A stretch of DNA of 47,470 bases from SIG575 sp964474295. GTDB lineage: Bacteria; Bacillota; Clostridia; Oscillospirales; Acutalibacteraceae. This document shows positions 7,939 to 15,889 of this stretch, in pieces; positions within the stretch are counted from its first letter, which is position 1; the number at the start of each line of letters is the position of its first letter. Made by a program: the position numbers and the translations under genes. The stretch is from NCBI GenBank assembly GCA_964474295.1, contig CAYYRN010000009.1, positions 1 to 47,470 on the forward strand, in the 5' to 3' direction. The notes under the pieces are model-generated. The model made no database searches. It had not been told where the DNA came from and saw only the letters and a program-made list of their open reading frames with translations.

Positions 7939-9624
7939 TCAAATCAGCTCTCCGTCAAGGGACTGCTCATCTGATATTTCTTTCCCTTCAAAAATATATT
8001 CTCCGAGGTCGAGACGCATAATGGAATGTGTCCCGTTTCTCATATACAAAGGCGGTTCATCAAGATAATTTTCCCCGTAAACGTGACGCAAAAACTCATC
8101 ATAATTTTCGGGAATCGGAACTCTTACCCCTTCAAAATCTATTTCTTTTAAATTTTCAAGACAATGCTTTTTAAACGCTCCGCTGTTAATGTTAAGTCCC
8201 GTGCCGTCAATTAAATAATCGGATTTTTTATTATTATACAGCTTTAACATTTTCTCCGAAAAAGCGTGAATAATTCCGAAAGGCATCAAAGTTACAAACG
8301 GTTTGGCGATAAGCGATAAAACGTAGCCGTTCATACTTTTATCCGCTTTTCCCGTCCACTTCAAATTTAAAAAGCGTATCGCCGTTTTGATAAGATTAAT
8401 GTGAAGCTTCTGCTTCAGAAGTGAGGGGGACGTTGTATCATAAACCAAAATATCGACAAATATACCGTTCTGAATTTTAAATTTTGAAGAAAATGCGGTT
8501 GAAAAATAAGTGTTTTTCAGTCTGATTTTGTCAAACAAATAGTGGCAGCTTTTTTCCGTTGTGTACGAAGAATAACAAAAAACATTTTTGTTTAATTCTT
8601 TCGGACAAATTTTTCTGAATTTTTCAAAATCTTCTCTCAGCATACCTACATCAAGGTCATCATCCCAAGGTATGCTTTTGCCGTATCTTACGGCACCGAG
8701 CAAGCTTCCGCCCGTTAAGAAATATTTTATTCCGTGCTTTTTACAAATTCGGTCAATTTCAGCGAGTATATCCAGCTCCTTCCTTTTTAACACATCAAGC
8801 TTAGAAAAATATTGGGGCAGATTTTTTCCGTAATCATACCCGAAGCCGAATTTTGAAGCCGCAACAGCATAAACGGCACTTCTGATATCTGTGCTTTCAA
8901 AGCCCGATTCTTTAATTTTCAAAGTGCAAAGCGATTTATACTCTTTTTCTTTATTCCCCGAAAGGCGGCAGTTAAAAGTGAAGCTTTCATCAAAAAGCTC
9001 ATAAAATATCCGCTTGATATCATAAGAAGATGCCGTAAATGAAGAAACGTTGTAAACGTTACCGCCGTTTAAAACAGTCAGAGCGTATGATATTGCCGAA
9101 AAAGCATCACGAATGTATGTATAACCGCAAACCGATACCGCATCATTATTTGTTACTTCTATTTCTCCGTTATTTGTTTCAAGCTCGCTTTCAAACCCGT
9201 TTCCCGGCCCTATAAGCTTATCGAAAACAAGAAAAACGGTTTTTGTGTTCACGGGAGACTTTTTTATATAAGAAAACAAACCGTTATCTTCCGCTAAAAG
9301 GATATATTCCCTTTCCGAAACGGACATCCCTTTTTTCATAGGCGAAAGAGTATTTTCATCACAAATAACACATTTTTTACAATTGCTTTGCAAAGCAAAT
9401 TTTTCCGCTTGTTTGACAAGCTTTTCTTTATCCTTTTCGCCGTTTAAAACGGCAATTACACAAAAATCTTCCGTCGAAGGTTCATTGCTGTCGGGAAAAG
9501 CTTCTTTGAGTGCGGTAAAAAAGTAGTTGCTTTCGTTTCCGATTATTACAAAATCGGAATAACTGTTTTTTATATTTTTCTTCGCCAACGCAATTTCATT
9601 TTGATAAAAAATATCGGGAAGCAT
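7939..9624 (-). CDS. LicD-family phosphotransferase with N-terminal SDR-like extension
   Basis: The C-terminal half (about residues 275-545) is a LicD nucleotidyltransferase-fold domain. The key motif GSLLGAVRYGKSIPWDDDLD (306-325) contains the metal-binding Asp residues. LicD enzymes transfer phosphocholine or similar groups to envelope glycans. The first ~270 residues are not LicD. Segments such as KLIGPGNG (136-143) and GYTYIRDAFSAISYAL (167-182) followed by NVYNVSS resemble the C-terminal half of sugar-nucleotide epimerases of the extended SDR type, but no GxxGxxG nucleotide-binding loop is visible, so it is either degenerate or my comparison is wrong. The 561-residue length is about twice a single-domain LicD. 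It lies 12 nt after the GH43 gene, with an AAAGGTGG ribosome-binding site, and its end overlaps or abuts the lipid kinase gene. Confidence 0.82.
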   Translation of the reverse strand: MLPDIFYQNEIALAKKNIKNSYSDFVIIGNESNYFFTALKEAFPDSNEPSTEDFCVIAVLNGEKDKEKLVKQAEKFALQSNCKKCVICDENTLSPMKKGMSVSEREYILLAEDNGLFSYIKKSPVNTKTVFLVFDKLIGPGNGFESELETNNGEIEVTNNDAVSVCGYTYIRDAFSAISYALTVLNGGNVYNVSSFTASSYDIKRIFYELFDESFTFNCRLSGNKEKEYKSLCTLKIKESGFESTDIRSAVYAVAASKFGFGYDYGKNLPQYFSKLDVLKRKELDILAEIDRICKKHGIKYFLTGGSLLGAVRYGKSIPWDDDLDVGMLREDFEKFRKICPKELNKNVFCYSSYTTEKSCHYLFDKIRLKNTYFSTAFSSKFKIQNGIFVDILVYDTTSPSLLKQKLHINLIKTAIRFLNLKWTGKADKSMNGYVLSLIAKPFVTLMPFGIIHAFSEKMLKLYNNKKSDYLIDGTGLNINSGAFKKHCLENLKEIDFEGVRVPIPENYDEFLRHVYGENYLDEPPLYMRNGTHSIMRLDLGEYIFEGKEISDEQSLDGELI

Positions 9625-9636
9625 CGGAATCCACCT

Positions 9637-10509
9637 TTAAGTCATTATAATTTTTTCTATTTTTTCTCCGTTAAAATTCATTTTATCGATACAAAGGATT
9701 CGTGAATTGCAGTCATCCTCTTCAAGAGGTCTGCGGTGATAAACAATAAACCATTCTTCTTTATCATTAAAAAAGCTGTGATGTCCCGGTGCTTTTGCAA
9801 CGGACATATCGGTAGATAAAATAATTTCGCCGTCTGAAAACGGGCCTTTAGGGCTGTCGGCAACGCAATAACAAACACCGTATGTATCATCAGTCCAATT
9901 GCCTCTTGACCACGAAAAACAGTATTTTCCGTCTTTTTTGAACATACAGGGGCCTTCCCTGTAATCGGGCGGTGTAATTTCTTTAAAAATTTCGCCGTCT
10001 TCAAACGGCACAAAGCCGTCCATTTTGTCATTCATAACGCAGACATTACAATGTCCCCAGCCGCCGTAATACAAATAAATTTTGCCGTCATCATCTTTAA
10101 AAAGGTGTGCATCAATCGGCTGTGCGCCGTTTATAAATTTATCCACAAGCGTTTTTTCGGTAAATTTTCTAAAAGGGCCTTCCGGTCTGTCGGACACGGC
10201 AATTTCAAGCCCGCCCTGTTCGGCATCGGACTGAATATCGTTAACGGCAAAAATGAGGTAATATCTGCCGTTTTTTTCTATTATCGTAGGCGCCCAAACA
10301 GCCTTAACTATGTTGGGAAAATCGTCTGTTTCGATTATGCCCTCATACTTTTTCCACACCTTACCGTCAACAGACGAAAACGCATCGATGTTAAGCTGCC
10401 GCTCGTAAGGAGCGGAGCGTGTGGCATAGACGAAATATTTGCCTTCGTATATTCTCGCTTCGGGGTCAGCATACCAACCTTTTGATATATTGCCGCTACC
10501 AATCAACAT
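9637..10509 (-). CDS. Glycoside hydrolase family 43 protein
   Basis: A 290-residue five-bladed beta-propeller glycosidase, probably an arabinofuranosidase or xylosidase. The expected catalytic residues are visible: general base Asp15 in GWYADPEA, the pKa-modulating Asp133 in PIDAHLF, and the acid Glu185 in YREGPCMF; His243 in PGHHSFF is the usual metal or water ligand. There is no signal peptide, so it acts in the cytoplasm on imported oligosaccharide. Start set at the ATG at 10509, because the longer reading from 10566 would begin inside the -35 box of its own promoter. First gene of a run with licD and the lipid kinase. Confidence 0.88.
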   Translation of the reverse strand: MLIGSGNISKGWYADPEARIYEGKYFVYATRSAPYERQLNIDAFSSVDGKVWKKYEGIIETDDFPNIVKAVWAPTIIEKNGRYYLIFAVNDIQSDAEQGGLEIAVSDRPEGPFRKFTEKTLVDKFINGAQPIDAHLFKDDDGKIYLYYGGWGHCNVCVMNDKMDGFVPFEDGEIFKEITPPDYREGPCMFKKDGKYCFSWSRGNWTDDTYGVCYCVADSPKGPFSDGEIILSTDMSVAKAPGHHSFFNDKEEWFIVYHRRPLEEDDCNSRILCIDKMNFNGEKIEKIIMT

Positions 10510-10537
10510 ACAAATCACCACATAGATTTTTGATTTT

Positions 10538-10566
10538 ATTATAATAAAACTGTACGGTAAAGTCAA
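10538..10566 (-). promoter_or_regulatory. Strong sigma-A-like promoter for the GH43-licD-dagK unit
   Basis: Minus strand: -35 TTGACT (10561-10566), 17-bp spacer, -10 TATAAT (10538-10543). One mismatch to consensus in total. It lies just past the terminator of the preceding unit. Confidence 0.8.
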
Positions 10567-10592
10567 TTAACAAAATATAAATAAACGCAAAA

Positions 10593-10622
10593 GCACCGCC
10601 GACATCATAAATGCAGCGGTGC
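10593..10622 (-). terminator. Terminator after the small membrane protein gene
   Basis: Stem GCACCGC / GCGGTGC with a 16-nt loop, followed on the minus strand by TTTTGCGTTT. It starts 8 nt beyond the stop codon of the 116-residue protein gene. Confidence 0.7.
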
Positions 10623-10629
10623 GTAAGAT

Positions 10630-10980
10630 TTAATTTTTGTCATCATCTTTCGGCTTTTCCACAAAAGTATCTTCCTTTTTTGATGTGAAAAAGTTTAAAC
10701 CGTTTTCGACTTCATCTTCTTTGATATAATCGGCATTAACATTATCACCGTGAGCATTTTTGCTTTTGCGTGAAAGCACGACACAGATTATTGCCGCCAA
10801 AAGAGCAATGCCGCCGACTATAAACGGTACCAAAGACGAACGCTGACCTGTTGCCGGAACAACATTCGACACATAACCGTTACCTGCGGCAAAGGCTGAA
10901 ATTGCGGCACCGAATCCGCCCAAAAGGACAAGAGCCGCCATAACAATCGCCACAACACGAATTACTTTCTTATTAAACAT
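10630..10980 (-). CDS. Small membrane protein of unknown function with a PATG motif
   Basis: 116 residues, not recognised. Visible layout: an N-terminal signal-like segment (KKVIRVVAIVMAALVLLGGF, ending AAISAFAA about residue 32), a short outer stretch with VPATGQRS, a second hydrophobic segment (about 50-68), then a charged tail of about 45 residues rich in Asp, Glu and Lys. The arrangement resembles the end of a cell-wall-anchored protein (P-x-T-G, membrane helix, positive RKSK), but the motif is PATG rather than LPxTG and the tail is far longer than in sortase substrates. It lies 28 nt after the phosphohexomutase gene with a GGGGATG-type ribosome-binding site, so it is co-transcribed. Probably a bitopic or exported membrane protein. 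Confidence 0.75.
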   Translation of the reverse strand: MFNKKVIRVVAIVMAALVLLGGFGAAISAFAAGNGYVSNVVPATGQRSSLVPFIVGGIALLAAIICVVLSRKSKNAHGDNVNADYIKEDEVENGLNFFTSKKEDTFVEKPKDDDKN

Positions 10981-11008
10981 TTACATCCCCACCATATCTT
11001 ATTAAAAA

Positions 11009-12730
11009 TTATTTTATGCCGAGAATTTTCTTGATATCACAGGTGATTTCCTCAGTTATCGCATTTGCCTTATCAAAGCTTTCAGCATGAGCTGTAATAT
11101 AAATTTTGATTTTCGGCTCTGTACCGGAAGGACGTACTATTGCAGAGCAGCCGTCATCGAGTGCATAAGACAAGACGTTTGATTTCGGCAAATCGATATG
11201 CGTCATAATTCCGCTCGGTTTTTCGGTTGCGATACTTGTTTTATAGTCCGAAACCTTTTTAACATCAAGACCTGCTATTTTTTCGGGAGGATTGTTACGA
11301 AGGTTTTCCATCATTTCGCTCATAGCGGACATTCCCTCGGCACCCTCAAAAGCAAAGTTGAGAAGAGTGTTGATGTAAATGCCGTGTTCGGAATAAATGT
11401 CATCCATTACATCGGCAAGCGTTTTGCCCTGCTTTTTATAGTGAGCAGCCATTTCCGAAATAAGCATTGCCGCAACAACGCCGTCTTTATCTCTTGCATA
11501 AGTTCCCGCAAGATAGCCGTAGCTTTCTTCCATACCGAGAACGTAGCGTTCAGCCTCGCCCTTTTCTTCAAGCTTTGTTATAAGCTCGCCTATATACTTA
11601 AATCCCGTAAGCAAATCCGCCGTTTCCGTGTTGTACTTATCGGCAATGGATCTGATAAGTTCACTCGTCACGATAGTTTTTACCACAATCGGATTTTTGG
11701 GCAATGTACCCTCTTTCTTCTTTGTCGAAAGAATGTATTCCGTCAGCATTGCACCGACCTCGTTGCCTGTCATAAGGCGGTAATCATCGCCTGTTTTCAC
11801 GGCAATACCCACACGGTCACAGTCGGGGTCTGTTGCAAGGAGCAAATCCGCACTTTCTTTTTCCGCCATTTTCAATGCACACTCAAATGCCTGACGAATT
11901 TCGGGATTCGGATAAGGGCAAGTGGGGAAATTGCCGTCGGGGTTTTCCTGTTCGGGAACGACACGGACGTTTTCAAGTCCGATTCTTTTAAGTATTCTGC
12001 GTACAGGCTTATTTCCGGTGCCGTTGAGGGGCGTATATATAATTTTAAGGTCACTGTCCTTACAAGCATCTTTATCGATTCTTTGTTCCTCGACACAATC
12101 GAAAAATTCCTTGATAAGCCAATCTTCTATATACTCAATCTTTTTTTCTTCCACGGCGGTGTTGAAATCCATAACCTTAACATCACGGAAAACATCAACC
12201 TTTTGGATATATCCGTATGTTTCCTTCGCTCCCTCATCCGTCATCTGGAAGCCTCTCGGATCGTAGCATTTGAAGCCGTTATACTTTGAGGGATTATGGC
12301 TTGCCGTAATGACAATACCGGACGAGCATTTAAGACGTCTTACCGCAAAAGACAGCATAGGTGTGGGAACCAGCTCTTTGTAAAAATAAACCTTAATTCC
12401 GTTTGCCGCCAAAACGGATGCCGCACTTTCGGCAAAAAGGTCGGACTTGATTCTTGAATCGTGTGCAATGGCAACCGAGGGCTTTTCAAAATTTTCTTTA
12501 AGATAATCGGCAAGCCCCTGCGTTGCCTGATTGACGGTATAAATATTCATTCTGTTCGTACCGGCACCTATAACGCCACGTAAACCGCCTGTGCCGAACT
12601 CAAGAGAACGGTAAAATCTTTCGTTTATTTCCTTTTCATCGCCTTTGATGCTTTCAAGTTCTTTAACAAGATCGGCATCGTTTTTTGCGTTCTCGCACCA
12701 CAAATCGTACAACTGATTGACATTGCTCAT
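11009..12730 (-). CDS. pgcA: Phosphoglucomutase/phosphomannomutase (PgcA type)
   Basis: A 573-residue alpha-D-phosphohexomutase that interconverts hexose-6- and hexose-1-phosphates, supplying glucose-1-phosphate for UDP-glucose and envelope glycans. It has the phosphoserine loop ITASHNPSKYNGFK, the metal loop ATDPDCDRVGIAV, the sugar-binding loop GMEESYGYL and the phosphate-binding C-terminal IVRPSGTEPKIKIY. The length matches the Firmicutes PgcA/YhxB group rather than the 450-residue GlmM group. ATG start at 12730 with GAAAGGG upstream. It has its own strong promoter and is followed by a small membrane protein gene. The gene symbol is by family similarity. Confidence 0.92.
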   Translation of the reverse strand: MSNVNQLYDLWCENAKNDADLVKELESIKGDEKEINERFYRSLEFGTGGLRGVIGAGTNRMNIYTVNQATQGLADYLKENFEKPSVAIAHDSRIKSDLFAESAASVLAANGIKVYFYKELVPTPMLSFAVRRLKCSSGIVITASHNPSKYNGFKCYDPRGFQMTDEGAKETYGYIQKVDVFRDVKVMDFNTAVEEKKIEYIEDWLIKEFFDCVEEQRIDKDACKDSDLKIIYTPLNGTGNKPVRRILKRIGLENVRVVPEQENPDGNFPTCPYPNPEIRQAFECALKMAEKESADLLLATDPDCDRVGIAVKTGDDYRLMTGNEVGAMLTEYILSTKKKEGTLPKNPIVVKTIVTSELIRSIADKYNTETADLLTGFKYIGELITKLEEKGEAERYVLGMEESYGYLAGTYARDKDGVVAAMLISEMAAHYKKQGKTLADVMDDIYSEHGIYINTLLNFAFEGAEGMSAMSEMMENLRNNPPEKIAGLDVKKVSDYKTSIATEKPSGIMTHIDLPKSNVLSYALDDGCSAIVRPSGTEPKIKIYITAHAESFDKANAITEEITCDIKKILGIK

Positions 12731-12769
12731 AACATCTCAGCCCTTTCAAATAATCAAATATACATTTAT

Positions 12770-12798
12770 ATTTTAAACCGAAAACTGTTTCTTGTCAA
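12770..12798 (-). promoter_or_regulatory. Strong sigma-A-like promoter for the phosphohexomutase
   Basis: Minus strand: consensus -35 TTGACA (12793-12798), 17-bp spacer, -10 TAAAAT (12770-12775), 40 nt before the start codon. Confidence 0.82.
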
Positions 12799-12828
12799 CT
12801 GATTCTTCACTTTACGGCTTTTTATGTT

Positions 12829-13347
12829 TTATCCGTCGAGAGAAAAGCCGTATTGCACCTCACCCTGCGTGTAGGTAACGCTGACAACATAGTAGTAACT
12901 GCCGTCATCGGGAAAGACTATCGTTTTTGAGTTTTCGCTTATTTTATATTCATCGCTTAAAATTTTTGTTTTATCGTTTTGCACTTCCTCTTTTGCGGCA
13001 CGGTACACCGAAAAAGACAAAACCTCACCCGTAAACTGAAGGCTTATGCTTCCTCCTGTTTGTTTGCGTGTGAATGTGCAGAGATTTTTGTTTTCAAGGC
13101 AAAACGTACCGTCTTTTACAATTTCCGAAGTTTTTCCGTTTTCATCGGTGACACTCCATTTATATGAGCCGCTTTTTGTCAGAGCATAAAACGAGGCTTC
13201 CTCATCATTTACTATCTGAACGCCTAAAATCGGAGCATTGCCGTAATACGCCGTTGTTTCGGAAGTTTCATCGGGGTTTTTCTCCGCACACGCAGAAAAA
13301 AGAAAAACAAAACAGAAAGCGAACAAAAAAGATAAAAATTTTTTCAT
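12829..13347 (-). CDS. Putative lipoprotein of unknown function
   Basis: 172 residues from the ATG at 13347. It begins MKKFLSFLFAFCFVFLFSAC, a lysine-led hydrophobic signal ending in lipobox FSAC, so Cys20 should be lipidated and the protein held on the outer face of the membrane. The mature part is beta-rich, with YYYVVSVTYTQGEVQYGF near the end, and has no domain I recognise. It follows sigF by 78 nt with no terminator in between, and has its own promoter at 13386-13414. In-frame TTG and GTG codons just upstream (13362, 13356) are possible starts; none has a strong ribosome-binding site. Confidence 0.75.
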   Translation of the reverse strand: MKKFLSFLFAFCFVFLFSACAEKNPDETSETTAYYGNAPILGVQIVNDEEASFYALTKSGSYKWSVTDENGKTSEIVKDGTFCLENKNLCTFTRKQTGGSISLQFTGEVLSFSVYRAAKEEVQNDKTKILSDEYKISENSKTIVFPDDGSYYYVVSVTYTQGEVQYGFSLDG

Positions 13348-13385
13348 TGAATACACGACCAAACAAATTTATATTTTCGCTTTGT

Positions 13386-13414
13386 ATTTTAGCATATTCA
13401 CGTTTTATAATCAA
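13386..13414 (-). promoter_or_regulatory. Promoter for the lipoprotein gene
   Basis: Minus strand: -35 TTGATT (13409-13414), 17-bp spacer, extended -10 TGCTAAAAT with core TAAAAT at 13386-13391. Confidence 0.65.
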
Positions 13415-13425
13415 GAAAAAAGAAG

Positions 13426-14088
13426 TCAAATTAACATTCTTCTCATTTTTAACAGTATCTTTTTTTCTTTTCTCGAAACCTGAACCTGCGACAAGCCTAA
13501 TTCTTCCGCTGTTTTTGATTGCGTTAAACCTTTGAAATAACGCAAGCGTATAATTTCCTTTTCTTCCGTTTCAAGCTTATCGATTGTTTGCTCCAATGCC
13601 AGCATTTCGGAAATTTTTTCTTCGGGTGCTTCAACGGGGATATCAAATTCTTTTCCCGCATTTTCATCATCACCCGTCAGAGAAATTGCGGGCATCGAAG
13701 CCGTAAGCAATTCGGCGGTTTCAGCCAAGCTTAAATTTAATTTTACGGCGAGCTGTCCCACAGTCGGTTCAAAGCCGAGCTGTTCGGACAGCTTTTCTTT
13801 TTCTTTGAGTGCAAGCCTTATCTTTTCTTTCATAGAGCGTGAAACCTTTACCGAACCTCCGTCACGGAAAATCCGTTTAATTTCACCGAGGATAACAGGC
13901 ACGGCATAAGTGGAAAACGAAAATCCTCTTTCCGCTTCAAAGCCGTCAGCGGCTTTTATAAGGCCCACACACCCTGCCTGAAACAAATCGTCATATTCAA
14001 CACCCCTGCCCCTGAACTTGTTTGCACAGGAGTGAACAAGACCTATGTTTTCCTCTATCATCTTACTTCTTGAAATTTCACTTACCAT
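13426..14088 (-). CDS. sigF: Sporulation sigma factor SigF
   Basis: First compartment-specific sigma factor of the forespore, held inactive by SpoIIAB. From the ATG at 14088 it has 220 residues. Region 2 contains EYDDLFQAGCVGLIKAADGF and RGFSFSTYAVPVILGEIKR with the usual RDGGSVKVSRS that follows; region 3 is KLSEQLGFEPTVGQLA; region 4 ends KGLTQSKTAEELGLSQVQVS, the helix-turn-helix for -35 binding. The start overlaps the spoIIAB end by 11 nt; a longer reading to 14148 only translates spoIIAB in another frame. Identity as SigF rather than SigG rests on the spoIIAA-spoIIAB neighbours. Confidence 0.95.
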   Translation of the reverse strand: MVSEISRSKMIEENIGLVHSCANKFRGRGVEYDDLFQAGCVGLIKAADGFEAERGFSFSTYAVPVILGEIKRIFRDGGSVKVSRSMKEKIRLALKEKEKLSEQLGFEPTVGQLAVKLNLSLAETAELLTASMPAISLTGDDENAGKEFDIPVEAPEEKISEMLALEQTIDKLETEEKEIIRLRYFKGLTQSKTAEELGLSQVQVSRKEKKILLKMRRMLI

Positions 14089-14524
14089 TATTTGAAAATC
14101 TTCCGTTAATTTTTTTCTCAAGCGTAACGCAGGTTCCTCTGCCCACAACAGAGTTTACTTTAACCTTATCCATAAAGCTTTCCATAACCGCAAAACCGAG
14201 ACCTGCCCTCTCACCGCCCATTGTGGTAAAAAGCGGCTGCATAGCTTCTTCGATATTTTCGATTCCGCAACCCTTGTCCCTGATTTTAATTCTTACTTTC
14301 GCATTTTCAAAAACAGAAACGGTTATGTATATTTTCCCTGTACCCTCTCTGTAGCCGTGGACGATTGAATTTGTCACGGCTTCGCTGACGGCGGTTTTGA
14401 TATCCCCCAATTCTTCGATTGTCGGGTCAAGCTGGGAAATAAAAGCCGCTACCGCAACACGGGAAAAGCTTTCGTTGACGGAACGGCTTTCGATTTCAAA
14501 CCGTGTGGTGTTTATCGCTTTCAT
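14078..14524 (-). CDS. spoIIAB: Anti-sigma F factor / SpoIIAA kinase SpoIIAB
   Basis: A 148-residue GHKL-fold protein that binds SigF and also phosphorylates SpoIIAA. The N-box is AVSEAVTNSIVHGY (about 44-57), G1 is DKGCGI, and G2 is ERAGLGFAVM with the Gly residues that close over ATP. The ATG overlaps the spoIIAA stop by one nucleotide (TAATG) and has a full AAGGAGG ribosome-binding site, and its end overlaps sigF by 11 nt, so all three products are translationally linked. Confidence 0.96.
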   Translation of the reverse strand: MKAINTTRFEIESRSVNESFSRVAVAAFISQLDPTIEELGDIKTAVSEAVTNSIVHGYREGTGKIYITVSVFENAKVRIKIRDKGCGIENIEEAMQPLFTTMGGERAGLGFAVMESFMDKVKVNSVVGRGTCVTLEKKINGRFSNNGK

Positions 14525-14838
14525 TATTCTTCCTCCTTAACAGTAACCTTACCGAGCTTTTCTATGCCCGAAAGCTTAACTACTTTTGCCATATTGCGAG
14601 GTACATTTGTGACCTCGATTTTGCCTGAATATGAACTTATCAACTTATATCTTCCCATAATAAGCCCTATTCCCGAACTGTCCATAAAAGTGACGCCGCT
14701 GTAATCAAGACGCAAAACATCGGGCTTGTACCGTTCAATATTCCTATCGATTTTTTCTCTTATCGGCGGTGCTGTGTGGTGGTCTATTTCGCCGTCGATA
14801 AACGCACTTAAAATACCGTCGGAAAATAATATTTTCAT
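14524..14838 (-). CDS. spoIIAA: Anti-anti-sigma factor SpoIIAA
   Basis: A 104-residue STAS-domain protein. When unphosphorylated it releases SigF from SpoIIAB. The phosphorylation site is in FMDSSGIGLIMGRY, with Ser53 as the residue equivalent to B. subtilis Ser58. Strong AGGAGG ribosome-binding site. It is the first gene of the operon; a terminator hairpin for the upstream transketolase unit ends only about 30 nt before it. Confidence 0.96.
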   Translation of the reverse strand: MKILFSDGILSAFIDGEIDHHTAPPIREKIDRNIERYKPDVLRLDYSGVTFMDSSGIGLIMGRYKLISSYSGKIEVTNVPRNMAKVVKLSGIEKLGKVTVKEEE

Positions 14839-14868
14839 TTATTTGCCTCCTGCTTTTTAAAATAAAAA

Positions 14869-14897
14869 AATTCCTTACCGTTAAATGATAAGGAATT
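14869..14897 (-). terminator. Terminator after the transketolase genes, upstream of spoIIAA
   Basis: Perfect 9-bp stem AATTCCTTA / TAAGGAATT with an 11-nt loop, followed on the minus strand by a T-rich tract (seven T in a row, then ATTTT). It closes the long miaB-to-tkt unit and sits in the spoIIA leader. Confidence 0.88.
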
Positions 14898-14937
14898 TAA
14901 GTTATATATTCTGCCGAAACTTGACAGATATAAATAT

Positions 14938-15885
14938 TTATTTTTTGAGTGAAATCGCTTCTTTTGCTTTTTCCGCAATATGGTCGCTGTCAAGTCCGTA
15001 AACTTTGAGAAGCTCCACTGCGGGGCCCGACTGACCGAACTCATCATTAACACCGAGCTTAATTACGGGAACGGGAACGGTTTCCGTGACAACCTCGCTC
15101 ACAGCCGAACCGAGTCCGCCGATAATACTATGCTCCTCGGCAGTTACGATGCATCCCGTTTTCTTTGCGGCGTTTACAATAATTTCTCTGTCAATGGGCT
15201 TGATTGTATGAATGTTTGCAACCGCTGCACTTATGCCCTCGCTTTCGAGCTTTTCGGCCGCAATAAGCGCTTCGTTTACCATAAGTCCCGTTGCAATCAA
15301 GGTAACATCGGTACCGTCTTTGAGTTCGACACCCTTGCCAAGCTCGAATTTGTAATTTTCATCATAAATTCTCGGAGTTGCAAGGCGACCGAAACGCAGA
15401 TAAAACGGCCCGTCGTTTTCGGCTGCCGCAAAAACGGCGGCTCTTGCCTCAACATCATCTGCGGGATTTATTATTGTCATACCGGGAATTGTTCTCATAA
15501 GAGCGATATCCTCACAGCACTGATGACTTGCACCGTCTTCGCCCACGGAAATACCTGCGTGAGTTGCACCTATTTTCACATTAAGTCCCGGATATCCGAT
15601 TGTGTTTCTTACCTGTTCAAAGGCTCTGCCCGCAGCGAACATCGCAAAAGAGCTGGCAAAAACGGTATAGCCCGTTGTTGCAAGACCTCCCGCAACGCCC
15701 ATCATATTCGATTCCGCAATGCCCGTATCAAAAAATCTTTCGGGAAAAGCTTTTTTGAACATACCTGTTTTTGTAGCTTCTGCAAGGTCAGCATCAAGAA
15801 CAATAACCTTTTCGTTTACTGCTCCCAACTCTGCCAAAGCAGCTCCGTAAGCCTCTCTTGTGGCTTTCTTTATTACATCTGCCAT
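14938..15885 (-). CDS. Transketolase, C-terminal subunit
   Basis: Half of a split transketolase (pentose phosphate pathway). The 315 residues cover the pyrimidine-binding domain, with DADLAEATKT and RFFDTGIAESNMMGVAGGLA containing the catalytic Glu that activates the thiamine cofactor, and the C-terminal transketolase domain. ATG at 15885 with GGAGG upstream, 4 nt after the N-terminal subunit stop. Closest family type is the two-gene TktA/TktB form common in Clostridia and archaea; related deoxyxylulose-phosphate synthases are single, longer chains. Confidence 0.93.
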   Translation of the reverse strand: MADVIKKATREAYGAALAELGAVNEKVIVLDADLAEATKTGMFKKAFPERFFDTGIAESNMMGVAGGLATTGYTVFASSFAMFAAGRAFEQVRNTIGYPGLNVKIGATHAGISVGEDGASHQCCEDIALMRTIPGMTIINPADDVEARAAVFAAAENDGPFYLRFGRLATPRIYDENYKFELGKGVELKDGTDVTLIATGLMVNEALIAAEKLESEGISAAVANIHTIKPIDREIIVNAAKKTGCIVTAEEHSIIGGLGSAVSEVVTETVPVPVIKLGVNDEFGQSGPAVELLKVYGLDSDHIAEKAKEAISLKK

Positions 15886-15889
15886 AGCT

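Noticed and set aside
10510..10566. N-terminal extension of the GH43 protein
   Set aside because: It would begin at the TTGACT that serves as the -35 box and contain the -10; the mRNA could not include it.
11198..12289. 363-residue open frame on the plus strand opposite the phosphohexomutase
   Set aside because: The sense-strand gene has complete active-site motifs; the antisense frame has no ribosome-binding site and no recognisable domain. It follows from codon bias of the real gene.
14089..14148. N-terminal extension of sigF
   Set aside because: The extra residues translate spoIIAB in another frame; SigF has no such extension and the ATG at 14088 fits the overlap style of the operon.
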